A DNA stretch of 64,000 bases from positions 3,706,001-3,770,000 of the forward strand of contig NC_004463.1 in assembly GCF_000011365.1 (NCBI RefSeq). Reading direction: 5' to 3'. The position numbers and the translations under genes were made by a program. Position 1 is the first letter of the stretch; each line of letters starts with the position of its first letter. Origin of the DNA: Bradyrhizobium diazoefficiens USDA 110. Its GTDB lineage: Bacteria > Pseudomonadota > Alphaproteobacteria > Rhizobiales > Xanthobacteraceae. Shown here piece after piece: positions 25,752 to 33,896 of this stretch. Under the pieces are notes generated by a model. The model was given only the letters and a program-made list of their open reading frames with translations. It was not told where the DNA came from and did not search any database.

Positions 25752-26777
25752 ATGAGAGCCATCCGCGCTCGCTGGACGAGAAGCTTCAATCTTGCGGCAA
25801 CGGCAGTTTTCCTCGCGTCGTTTGGCTTCCATGCCAATGGGGCCGGGCAGGCTGCTTCCCGTGACCTGCCGAAATTGGGGCGCGGCATCAATATTCTCGG
25901 CTATGACGGGATCTGGGAAGGCGGCCGGAACGCGCCATTCCGCCTGGACAATCTGACGGCAATCAGGAAGGCCGGATTTTCGCACGTCAGGATCAACTTT
26001 TTCGGCTTCAAGTTCATGGGCCCGGGGAACGTGCTGGACGAGATCGTTCTGAGGCGGCTCGATGCCGTCATCGAGGACGTCCTTGCAAGAAACCTCATTC
26101 CGATCGTTGACGAGCACGACACCCATATCTGCCAACGCGACGTTTCCGAATGCGGCGAGAAGCTCAGGGCATTCTGGCGGCAGATCGCCGAGCGCTATGC
26201 CGGAAAATATCCCGCGCTGGTCTTCGAGGTCCTGAACGAGCCTGGCGGGCAAATGACGTCCGGCGACTGGAATTCGCTCCTCAACGAATGTCTTGAAATC
26301 ATCCGCCGCACCAATCCGGCGCGGCCGGTCATTGCCGCGGTTCTCAATACGGACGACATCCCCGTCGACGACCTGGCTCTGCCGGCCGACGACAGGAACC
26401 TGATTGTCACGTTTCACTATTACGCGCCGATACGATTCACGCATCAGGGCGCACCGTGGTCCCCGACGTTTTCGCGGATCGGGCCGCTGGATTGGGGCAG
26501 TCCCGACGACGAAGCCAAGGCTGCTGCTGACTTCGAGAAGATGAATCTCTGGGCGGAGAAGGAGAAGCGCCCCGTCTATCTCGGCGAGTTCGGGGTATAC
26601 GAGCGTGCGCCATCCGACAGCCGCGCAAGATATCTGTCGTTCATGGCGAGAAGCGCCGACAGGCTTGGCTGGTCATGGGCCTATTGGCAATTCGACCATG
26701 ATTTCGCGGCCTTCGACAGCGCGCGTCAGGCCTGGAAGCCGGACATCCTGCGTGCGCTGATTCCGCCGCAGCGTTGA
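25752..26777 (+). CDS. Secreted glycoside hydrolase family 5 (cellulase-like)
   Basis: 341 residues with an N-terminal signal sequence (basic MRAIRARWTR then hydrophobic core to about residue 30). TIM-barrel endoglycanase: LNEP (acid/base Glu163) and LGEFG (nucleophile Glu279), with the HVRINFF strand near 78-84 and ATVIVTFHYY-like strand (NLIVTFHYYAP). Expected to act in the periplasm or outside on beta-linked glucan or the cluster's own polysaccharide. An ATG at 25741 is out of frame and terminates after four codons, so 25752 is the start. In such loci a glycanase typically trims or releases the polymer. Confidence 0.88.
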   Translation: MRAIRARWTRSFNLAATAVFLASFGFHANGAGQAASRDLPKLGRGINILGYDGIWEGGRNAPFRLDNLTAIRKAGFSHVRINFFGFKFMGPGNVLDEIVLRRLDAVIEDVLARNLIPIVDEHDTHICQRDVSECGEKLRAFWRQIAERYAGKYPALVFEVLNEPGGQMTSGDWNSLLNECLEIIRRTNPARPVIAAVLNTDDIPVDDLALPADDRNLIVTFHYYAPIRFTHQGAPWSPTFSRIGPLDWGSPDDEAKAAADFEKMNLWAEKEKRPVYLGEFGVYERAPSDSRARYLSFMARSADRLGWSWAYWQFDHDFAAFDSARQAWKPDILRALIPPQR

Positions 26778-26871
26778 AGCGGCGGTCGCGATTTCGCTGA
26801 CAGTCTTGTCGGCCGTCGCGCGAAATCTGCCGCGCTCTCGCCGCTCGCAATCGCCTAGCGTGGCGCGTCGA

Positions 26872-27498
26872 TCAAAACCATGTGGCGATCTCGCGGAGGC
26901 GTCGATACGCCGTCTCGCGCGCGGCGAGGATCGGGTCCGCCGGGCCGGTGGTCGGCCCGATCGGCACGAAGCGCACGTCGCTGATGCCAATGAAACGCAG
27001 CGCCTCGCGCAAATAGGGTGTCGCCATGTCGGTGCGGCCGCGATTCATGCCGGTGACGAAGTCGCTGCCGCTGGCGAGAATGACGAGGGTCGGCCGGTCC
27101 TTGAGCAGCGGGAGGTATCCCGACGCCGGGTCGTACCGGAAGGTAAGCCCGGGCTGGACGATGATGTCGAACCACTGCTTGAGCTTGTAGGGGATGCCGA
27201 AATTCCACATCGGCGTCGAGATCAGCACGCGTTCGGCGAGCGACAAGCGCGTCGCCATGCGCTCGGCCTCGGCAAAGCTGTCGCGCTGGGCGTCGTCGAA
27301 GGCCTCGGCCTTCATCCGCGCATATTTGGCCTCGACAATCGGCCCCGCAAACTCCGGCATCCGCTCCCGCCAGAGATCCATGACGTCGATGTCCCAGTCG
27401 GGACGCATCTGGCGAAATCCGTCAAGGAAGACGCGCGCGCCGGCGCTCGACTCCGAGTCGGGGCGCGGCGAGCAGGAGAGGTGCAGGAGCTTTGCCAC
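26872..27498 (-). CDS. azoR: FMN-dependent NADH-azoreductase
   Basis: 208 residues, flavodoxin-like quinone/azo reductase that transfers two electrons from NAD(P)H. SCSPRPDSESSAG near residues 9-21 binds the FMN phosphate and TPMWNFGIPYKLKQWFD (about 96-112) is the AzoR family signature. It is the last gene of the 18-gene minus-strand run, 3 bp after the SMP-30/isochorismatase fusion. In the cluster it may reduce a quinone-like product. Confidence 0.87.
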   Translation of the reverse strand: MAKLLHLSCSPRPDSESSAGARVFLDGFRQMRPDWDIDVMDLWRERMPEFAGPIVEAKYARMKAEAFDDAQRDSFAEAERMATRLSLAERVLISTPMWNFGIPYKLKQWFDIIVQPGLTFRYDPASGYLPLLKDRPTLVILASGSDFVTGMNRGRTDMATPYLREALRFIGISDVRFVPIGPTTGPADPILAARETAYRRLREIATWF

Positions 27499-27501
27499 CG
27501 C

Positions 27502-29076
27502 TCATCCCAGCGCTCTGATGACGGCATCCGCCCGCGTGACGATGGCGACGTTCTGCATGGCAAAATTGATCGAGGCCGAATGCCAGTCGGCATTCATGGT
27601 CGAGCAGCAATCCTCCGGCACGATCATGAAATAACCCTTGTCGGCGCCGGTGCGCGCGGTGTGCTCGACCGACATGTTGGTCCAGGCGCCGGTGTTGATG
27701 ATCATGTCGCGGCCAGTGGCCTTCAGGATCGTCTCCAGCCGCGTGCCCTCCCAGGCGCTCATCCGCATCTTCTCGACGACGAAATCGCCGGGCCGGGGCT
27801 CCAGGCCCGAGACCGGCGCCGCGCCCCAGCTGCCTCGCACCATCGCCTTGCTGTCGACCAGACCCTCGAACAGCGGCGCGTTCAGCGTCACGCCGGGGGC
27901 GCCGGGCTCGACCACGAACCAGACATGGATGATGGCGACGCCGCGCGCCCGCGCGGCCTCGGCAAGACGCCGGACATTCTCGACCACATGCTGCTGCTTC
28001 GCGTGAGCGGGCGCGCCAGACCCGTCGAATGCGCCGCCATCCATGATGACGTCGTTCTGAAGATCCTGGATGATCATGGCGCAGCGCTGCGGATCGAGCC
28101 GCATCTCGCCGTCGGTGAGGATGGGCGCTGCGGCCGCAGGGCCGGCGCTTGCGCCGGCGCCGCCGCGCCTGCCGCTCATATAGGGCTCGTGGCGCGGTCC
28201 CACCCTGGTCGGGATGGCATAGACCGAGTGCGTCGAGGTCAGATAGAGCGTGCGGAAATCCGGCCCGCCCCAGGCGAGGTTGGCGACGAGCTCGGGCACA
28301 CGAACCTTGCCGAGCAGTTCGCCGCGCGGCGAGTAGACCCAGACGCCGCCGGGTGCGGTGACCCAGACATTGCCGTGCTGGTCGCACTTCATGCCGTCGG
28401 GCAGGCCAGGCTCGAGCTCGGACTTGATGCTACTTGCGAACACCCGCGCATTCGAGAGCGTGCCGTCGGCATTGACGTCGAATACGCGGATCAGCGCCTG
28501 CACGGTGTCGTTGACATAGAGCAGCCGTTCGTCGGGCGAGAAGCACAGTCCGTTCGGCTGGTCGAACAGATTGCGGTCGACGACGAGCTTCGGCTCGCCG
28601 CCGGGCATGACACGATAGACGCCCTGGAAGCCAAGCTGCCGCGGCCGCTCGACGCCATAGACCGGCATGCGGCCGTACCAGGGATCCGAGAAATAGATTG
28701 CGCCCGAGGAGTGCACGCAGACGTCGTTGGGGCTGTTGAGCTCCTGGCCCCCGAAATGCGAGGCCAGCACCTCGCGCCGGCCGTCCGGCCGCTCGCGGAT
28801 CAGCGACGAGGTCGCGTGCTCGCAGACGATCAGATTGAGCTCGGCGTCGTAGGTCATGCCGTTGCATTTGTTCGACGGGCGCTTGACCTCGGCCATGCCG
28901 CGCCGTGCGTCCCAACGCCGCCGAACGTCGCCAGGCATGTCCGAGAACAGGAGGTAGTGATCGATCGGATGCCAGATCGGGCCCTCCGTGAAGTCAAAGC
29001 CTGTTCCGACCTGCGCGACCGGCGCATAGGGATCGATCAAGGTCTCGAACTCACTTCGCAAGGTGACATGCGTCAT
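27502..29076 (-). CDS. Fusion: SMP-30/gluconolactonase-type propeller + isochorismatase-like hydrolase
   Basis: 524 residues, two domains normally on separate proteins. Residues 1-295 form a six-bladed lactonase-type propeller: Glu31 in FTEGP, Asn116/Asp117 in NSPND, Asn174 in QPNG and Asp226 in PDGM match the metal and active-site positions. A Gly/Ala linker (about 300-318) joins residues 325-524, an isochorismatase/cysteine-hydrolase fold with Asp337 (IIQDLQND) and Lys435 (EKMRMSAWEGT); the catalytic Cys is replaced by Ser468 (TNMSVEHTAR). The first domain could still open a lactone; the second may be altered or non-hydrolytic. The ATG at 29076 is chosen because the open frame above it reads out of family. 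Cytoplasmic. Confidence 0.85.
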   Translation of the reverse strand: MTHVTLRSEFETLIDPYAPVAQVGTGFDFTEGPIWHPIDHYLLFSDMPGDVRRRWDARRGMAEVKRPSNKCNGMTYDAELNLIVCEHATSSLIRERPDGRREVLASHFGGQELNSPNDVCVHSSGAIYFSDPWYGRMPVYGVERPRQLGFQGVYRVMPGGEPKLVVDRNLFDQPNGLCFSPDERLLYVNDTVQALIRVFDVNADGTLSNARVFASSIKSELEPGLPDGMKCDQHGNVWVTAPGGVWVYSPRGELLGKVRVPELVANLAWGGPDFRTLYLTSTHSVYAIPTRVGPRHEPYMSGRRGGAGASAGPAAAAPILTDGEMRLDPQRCAMIIQDLQNDVIMDGGAFDGSGAPAHAKQQHVVENVRRLAEAARARGVAIIHVWFVVEPGAPGVTLNAPLFEGLVDSKAMVRGSWGAAPVSGLEPRPGDFVVEKMRMSAWEGTRLETILKATGRDMIINTGAWTNMSVEHTARTGADKGYFMIVPEDCCSTMNADWHSASINFAMQNVAIVTRADAVIRALG

Positions 29077-29096
29077 CGGTCGATCCTTCGAGCGCG

Positions 29097-29945
29097 TCAG
29101 GCCGGGAACCAGTTGCGCGGGGGCAGCGACTGCACGATCGGGCCGGGGACCTGGTCGTGCAGACGGCCGACGACCATGCCGCCTTCGATCTTGGCCGGCC
29201 TGTCGTGCACCGGCAGCAAATAGCGCGAATTGCTCAGCAGCTTCTTGATCGAGGCCTTCTCCGCCCGCTTGCTGGTGCCGTGGTTGCCGGTCGTCCGCGG
29301 CTCCCAGTCGTGAATCTCGTTGAACGGCGTGACGATCTGGTCGTTGAAATCGTAGATCACGTCGCCGCAGATGGTGGCGATCCCGTCGGCGGTCTCGACG
29401 ATGATGTTCATGGAGCCCTCGGTGTGGGCGTTGGCGGCGTCGCAATAGACGCCGGGCATCAGCTCGATCGGCCCGGTGATCTCCAGATCGAGGAAACGCA
29501 GCGCGCTCTTGGTGTGCAGGCGGTCGATCAGGTGCTTGATGTCGGGCGCCGGATATTGCGGATGCATCAGGCCGGAGACCGAATATTCCAGCTCCTTGCG
29601 ATTGAGGACGACGGTCGTGTTCATCGGAAACAGATCGTCCTTGCCGGCGTGGTCGATATGCAGATGGGTGTGGCAGACGAAGCGCACGTCGCCCATGCGC
29701 ACGCCATGGCGGGCAAGCTGGTTCTCGATCATGTGCTCGTGGTACTGCAGCCCGCGCATGCCCAGCGTCTCCATGATCTGGTTGGAGCGGTAGCCCGTGT
29801 CGACCACGACCGGATATTTGCCGCCGAGGATCAAAAAGCCGAGCGTGAGGACGCGGCGGGTGCGGCCGCAGTCGCGGCCGAGAACCAGAAAGCTCGATTC
29901 CAGCTCGATATCGCCATAGTCCAGGATCTTGATCTCCAGCGCCAT
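29097..29945 (-). CDS. Metallo-beta-lactamase-fold lactonase (N-acyl-homoserine-lactonase family)
   Basis: 282 residues. H94-x-H96-x-D98-H99 (HTHLHIDHAG) binds a dinuclear metal centre; later ligands are His in NAHTEGS, Asp in CGDVIYD and His in LPVHDRP. The N-terminal ILGGKYPVVVDTGY strand and overall length fit the AttM/AhlD lactonase family. Quorum quenching is possible, but in this operon it more probably hydrolyses a lactone intermediate of the catabolic pathway. 20 bp upstream of the fusion gene. Confidence 0.85.
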   Translation of the reverse strand: MALEIKILDYGDIELESSFLVLGRDCGRTRRVLTLGFLILGGKYPVVVDTGYRSNQIMETLGMRGLQYHEHMIENQLARHGVRMGDVRFVCHTHLHIDHAGKDDLFPMNTTVVLNRKELEYSVSGLMHPQYPAPDIKHLIDRLHTKSALRFLDLEITGPIELMPGVYCDAANAHTEGSMNIIVETADGIATICGDVIYDFNDQIVTPFNEIHDWEPRTTGNHGTSKRAEKASIKKLLSNSRYLLPVHDRPAKIEGGMVVGRLHDQVPGPIVQSLPPRNWFPA

Positions 29946-29976
29946 CCGTGTCTCTCCCTGTCTCGTTTCTTGTCTG

Positions 29977-30861
29977 TCAAAGCCGGTAGACGCGCGCCGC
30001 GGTGGTCCTGAAGATCGCGTCCTGTTGCCCGGTACTCAGCGGAGCGGCCGCCGCGCGAAACGCGTCGACGAGCTCGCGATAGCTGGTCCACAATTTCTCG
30101 ATCGGGAAATTCGATCCGAACAGGCAACGCTCGGCGCCGAAGATCGCGACCGTGTCGGTCAGCACCGCGGCGATATGCGCGGGATCGTTGCGGTGGATGA
30201 ACGTGCCGAGCCCGGACAGCTTCGACACCACGTTCGGACATGCGGCGAGGCGCGCCATCCCCGCGCGCCAGGCCGCGCGGCCCGCCGGCGAAAGGTCCTC
30301 CAGCATCCCGGCGTGCTGGAGGATGAACGTCACCTTCGGACAGGCCTCGGCCAGGTGCGCGGCATCCGGCATCTGCGGCGTGAACACCTGAAGGTCAAAA
30401 CTCCAGCCGTAGTCGGCGAGGTATCCGACGTTGCGGCGGATCAGGGGGTCGAGACAGAGATCAGGCCGGGTGGCAAACCGATAAAGCGGGCTCTCGTGCC
30501 AGTGCAGCTGCATCCGCATGCCACGCACGAGCGGGTAACGCTTGAGGCGGTCGAGCTGCGGGCGGACGTCGTCGACCGCGAAATTGGCATAGGCGACGAT
30601 GGCGTGGGGCCAGCCTTGCTCGTCCGCGGTCTGCTGCACCCAGGCGGCCTCGTCCTCGAAACGATCGTTGGCCCAGTTGGTCTGGACGTAGACGGAGCGA
30701 TTGACGCCGGTGCCCTTGAGATCGCCGAGATATTCCTGGATCGGATAGTCGCGCCGGATCGGCTCGTAGGGTCCGAAGATGCGGGGCTGCATGGGGCCGA
30801 TCAGCCAGGGCAGGTCCGCCTGCCGCCAGATGTGATGATGGCCGTCGACAATCCCGGTCAC
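29977..30861 (-). CDS. Amidohydrolase family 2 (TIM-barrel) hydrolase
   Basis: 294 residues, PF04909 type, which includes lactonases and decarboxylases of aromatic catabolism. IVDGHHHIW at the N-terminus gives the metal-binding HxH; FILQHAGM and VVSKLSGLG follow; the C-terminal LFGSNFPIEKLW has Asn where many relatives have Asp (GSDxP), though GSNFP variants occur in the family. It overlaps the CoxE-like stop by 4 bp. Probably hydrolyses a cyclic lactone or amide produced by the hydroxylase. Confidence 0.84.
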   Translation of the reverse strand: MTGIVDGHHHIWRQADLPWLIGPMQPRIFGPYEPIRRDYPIQEYLGDLKGTGVNRSVYVQTNWANDRFEDEAAWVQQTADEQGWPHAIVAYANFAVDDVRPQLDRLKRYPLVRGMRMQLHWHESPLYRFATRPDLCLDPLIRRNVGYLADYGWSFDLQVFTPQMPDAAHLAEACPKVTFILQHAGMLEDLSPAGRAAWRAGMARLAACPNVVSKLSGLGTFIHRNDPAHIAAVLTDTVAIFGAERCLFGSNFPIEKLWTSYRELVDAFRAAAAPLSTGQQDAIFRTTAARVYRL

Positions 30862-31985
30862 GCAACTCTCCTTCGTCCCAGTGCCAGTACATGCGCGACG
30901 ATCGACGCGCTCGACCCGCCGTCGACGAGATCGTCAACGAAGCGTTCGATGGCGACGAGCGCTTCGGTCTGGGGGCGAAAGCCCGGACCCGTTGCGAGCG
31001 GCGTCAGCCAGCTCATGCGCCAGGCCCGCCGCGACAGTCTTGCCACGGCGTCGCGCAGCGCGTCGGGCGCGCCGCGCTCCAGCCCGTCCGAGACGACGAT
31101 AACGGCCGCCCCGCGCGCATAGCCGCCGAACCGTGGCACCGCGAGAAAGGCTTGCAAGGCATCGCCGATCCGGGTGCCGCCGTCCCAGTCGCTGACGAGA
31201 TGGGCGGCCGCGCTCAGCGCCTGTTCGCGCCGCTTGAGCCGCAGCGCGCGGGTGACACGGGTCAGGCGCGTGCCGAAGGTGAAGACCTCGACATTGGGAT
31301 TGGGCGCTGCCTGCACCAGCGCGTGGGCGAGCTTCATGTTCTCCTCGGTGCGGCTCTTCATCGAGCCGGAGACGTCGATCAGCAGCAGAATTTTTCGCGG
31401 GCGCTGCCTGCGCTTCAGGTGGCCGAGACGCAGGACCTCGCCGTCGCTGCGCACGGAATCGCGCAAGGTCCGGCGAAGATCGGCGAACGGACCGCGCCGG
31501 GCCTGCATGCGCCGGTGGCCGCGTCGCCTGGGCAGACGCCGCGGCGCTTCGCGGGTCAGGCGGCGCAGCGCATCGCCGGGAGAGAGTTGCGCAAAGCGGC
31601 GCTCGACCAGCGCCTCGCTGCGCGTCGCGGCGAGGCCGGATTCGTTGGCGTCGTCGGAGAGCAGAGGCTCCTCGTCTCCGCGGCCTTCTTCCTGAAGCCG
31701 GACGGTCTCGTCGTCCTCGCCGTCGTCATCGCGCGTGACGGCCTCGCTGCCGCGGAAATGCAGATCGAACAGCCGGTCGAAGGTCGCGCGGCGTTCGGGC
31801 GGCGGGGCGAGGGTGGCCAGCGCCGCCTGGCGGATATCGCCGAGGTGGCGCGGGCCGAGCAGCTCGATCGCGGTGAGGAACGCGGTGGTCTGCTCCGGGG
31901 CGACGGCAAAGCCGTTGGCGCGCAGCAGTGCGACGAAGGAGACGAACACGCGCGCCGCCTGCGGCAGTTGCAGTTCGGGACTCAT
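30858..31985 (-). CDS. CoxE-like VWA-domain protein
   Basis: 375 residues. The C-terminal von Willebrand factor A domain has the metal-ion adhesion site DVSGSMK (about 203-209) and later DGLERGA; the N-terminal half is acidic then highly basic (RRLPRRRGHRRMQ). CoxE works with the AAA+ protein CoxD in maturing the active site of CO dehydrogenase in Afipia carboxidovorans (established). Here the gene overlaps the CoxD-like gene by 4 bp and follows a molybdenum hydroxylase that is not a CO dehydrogenase, so it probably helps insert or modify that enzyme's cofactor. Confidence 0.86.
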   Translation of the reverse strand: MSPELQLPQAARVFVSFVALLRANGFAVAPEQTTAFLTAIELLGPRHLGDIRQAALATLAPPPERRATFDRLFDLHFRGSEAVTRDDDGEDDETVRLQEEGRGDEEPLLSDDANESGLAATRSEALVERRFAQLSPGDALRRLTREAPRRLPRRRGHRRMQARRGPFADLRRTLRDSVRSDGEVLRLGHLKRRQRPRKILLLIDVSGSMKSRTEENMKLAHALVQAAPNPNVEVFTFGTRLTRVTRALRLKRREQALSAAAHLVSDWDGGTRIGDALQAFLAVPRFGGYARGAAVIVVSDGLERGAPDALRDAVARLSRRAWRMSWLTPLATGPGFRPQTEALVAIERFVDDLVDGGSSASIVAHVLALGRRRVA

Positions 31986-32863
31986 GCGGTTGCCTCCGCA
32001 AGCATCGCATCGAGCCGGGGCGAGATGAAGTGCAGGTCCTCCTCGTCCTTGAGCGCCACGCCGATCGAGCGCCTGAAGGCATCGGGCCAGCGCGCGCCGC
32101 CCTTGTGCAGCAAGGTCGCCGCCTCGGCCCAGTCGACGGCTTCAGCGATGCCCGGCGCCTTGCTGAGCGGCTCGCGTCGCAATTTGCCGACCGCCGCAAC
32201 GACAGCGCGAGCGGTTGCCTCCGCGACGCTGGAGGCGCGCAGCATCACGATGCGCGCCTCGCGCTCTTCGGTGGGATAGTCGATCCAGTGATAGACGCAC
32301 CGGCGGCGCAGGGCCTCGTGCAGGTCGCGCGTCCGGTTCGAGGTCAACACCACGACGGGACGCTCCGCCGCGCGGACCGTGCCGCGCTCGGGGATCGAGA
32401 TCTGGAAGTCGGACAGGAATTCGAGCAGGAAGGCCTCGAACTCCTGATCGGCACGGTCGATTTCGTCGATCAGCAGTACGGTGGAATCCGGCGCGCGCAG
32501 CGTGGCGAGCATCGGCCGTTCGATCAGGAACGTCTCGCCATAGATGTCGATGCTCTCGTCGCCGGCCTGGCGGATCGCGAGCATCTGGCGCGGGTAGTTC
32601 CACTCGTAGAGCGCCGCGGACGAATCGATGCCCTCATAACATTGCAGCCGGATCAATCGCCGCCCCAGCACGGCGGCGATGGCCTTCGCCGCCTCGGTCT
32701 TGCCGACGCCCGGCGCGCCCTCGAGCAGCAGAGGCTTGCCGAGGGCGAGGCCGAGATAGGCTGCGGTCGCGAGTCCCTCGTCGGCGAGGTAATAGGCCGC
32801 GCGCAGCGCCTTCTCCAGCGCTTCGGGGCTGTCGATGCCGACGATGTTGCTGCGAACCGCCAT
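31982..32863 (-). CDS. CoxD-like MoxR-type AAA+ ATPase
   Basis: 293 residues. Walker A GAPGVGKT (49-56), Walker B LLIDEID (130-136), sensor-like VVVLTSNRTRDLHEALRRRC; the MoxR family pairs with VWA proteins as cofactor-inserting or assembly chaperones. ATG at 32863 preceded by AGAGGTCC; upstream in-frame ATGs lack family sequence. Ten bases after the C-terminal half of the split molybdopterin subunit, which is its most likely client. Confidence 0.88.
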   Translation of the reverse strand: MAVRSNIVGIDSPEALEKALRAAYYLADEGLATAAYLGLALGKPLLLEGAPGVGKTEAAKAIAAVLGRRLIRLQCYEGIDSSAALYEWNYPRQMLAIRQAGDESIDIYGETFLIERPMLATLRAPDSTVLLIDEIDRADQEFEAFLLEFLSDFQISIPERGTVRAAERPVVVLTSNRTRDLHEALRRRCVYHWIDYPTEEREARIVMLRASSVAEATARAVVAAVGKLRREPLSKAPGIAEAVDWAEAATLLHKGGARWPDAFRRSIGVALKDEEDLHFISPRLDAMLAEATA

Positions 32864-32873
32864 TCCAGGACCT

Positions 32874-33896
32874 CTAGCGCCGTGCCTGCGGTCGCGCGCC
32901 GCCCTGGGACTTGATGGCGCGCAGCACCTTTTCCGGGGTGATCGGCAGATCGTCGATGCGGACGCCGACCGCGTTGAAGATCGCATTGGCGACGGCCGGT
33001 AGCACCGGATTGGCGCACATCTCGCCGGGGCCCTTGGCGCCGAACGGGCCATCCGGCGCAGGACGCTCCAGCACGGCGATGTCGTGCGGGCAGATATCGC
33101 CGGGGCCGGGCATCAGATATTCGACGAAATCGCGGGGGCCGTGAACGGGATCGGGATAGTAGGGCTCAGGCGTCTCGTATAGCGCGTGGCTGACGCCCAT
33201 CCAGGCGCCGCCGACCAGCTGCTGCTCGACCAGGCGCGGATTGAGCGCGCGGCCGAGTTCATAGGCGGAGTCCATGCGCACCATCGCGACCTCGCCGGTC
33301 TCGTCGTCCACCTCGACCTCGGCGACAAGGCAGGCATGGGCGTAGCAGGTTGCCGGCGACATCTCGCCGGTTTCCGGATCGACGTTGGAAAGAGGGACGA
33401 GGAAGATGCCGCGGCCGGAGATGGTCTTGCCCTGCTTGAACTGCGCGGCGATCGCGACGTCCTTGGTCGAGATCGACCGGTGCGGCGCGCCCTTGACGTG
33501 GATGTTGCCGCGCCCGTCGGTCTCGAGATCGGCGGCATTGACCTCCAGCTCCTCGGCGGCGGCCTCCATCATCACGCCGCGCGCCTCGCGGGCGGCGGCC
33601 ATCACGGCGTTGCCGACGCGGTGGGTGCCGCGCGAGGCGAACGAGCCCATGCAGTGCGGGCCGGTGTCGGAGTCGGCCGTGTCGACATAGACGTCCTCGA
33701 CCGGCACGCCCAGCGTCTCCGCGCAGATCTGCCGTGTCACCGACTTCATGCCCTGGCCGAGGTCGATCGACGACAGCGCGACGGTGAACTTGCCGCTCGG
33801 ATTGGAGTGCACCAGCGCCTGGCTGGGGTCGCCGCCGAGATTCATGCCGATGGGATAGTTGATCGACGCCATGCCGCGTCCGCGATGCCGGGTCAT
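32874..33896 (-). CDS. Molybdenum hydroxylase molybdopterin subunit, C-terminal half (split gene)
   Basis: 340 residues equal to the second molybdopterin-binding domain of XDH-family large subunits. It begins at RGRGMASINYP, where intact proteins have the start of domain two, contains LSSIDLGQGMKS and SFASRGTHRVGNAV cofactor contacts, and has the catalytic Glu292 in GAKGPGEMCANP. The ATG is the codon directly following the TAG of the N-terminal half, in the same frame, and has an ideal AGGAGG six bases upstream. The two halves together equal one family member, with key residues distributed between them. Confidence 0.86.
   Translation of the reverse strand: MTRHRGRGMASINYPIGMNLGGDPSQALVHSNPSGKFTVALSSIDLGQGMKSVTRQICAETLGVPVEDVYVDTADSDTGPHCMGSFASRGTHRVGNAVMAAAREARGVMMEAAAEELEVNAADLETDGRGNIHVKGAPHRSISTKDVAIAAQFKQGKTISGRGIFLVPLSNVDPETGEMSPATCYAHACLVAEVEVDDETGEVAMVRMDSAYELGRALNPRLVEQQLVGGAWMGVSHALYETPEPYYPDPVHGPRDFVEYLMPGPGDICPHDIAVLERPAPDGPFGAKGPGEMCANPVLPAVANAIFNAVGVRIDDLPITPEKVLRAIKSQGGARPQARR

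Noticed and set aside
26806-29223. Plus-strand open frame of 805 codons antisense to the azoreductase and fusion genes
   Set aside because: Arg/His-rich, no motif and no ribosome site; the minus strand has all catalytic residues of two enzymes.
29097-29945. Annotation as a dedicated quorum-quenching lactonase
   Set aside because: The fold is right, but the operon context is catabolic, so a pathway lactone is at least as likely. The specific AHL role is not supported by sequence alone.
32864-33052. 63-residue N-terminal extension of the CoxD-like ATPase
   Set aside because: It is antisense-like Arg/Ser-rich sequence overlapping the C-half gene in another frame; the ATG at 32863 has a proper ribosome site and family N-terminus.
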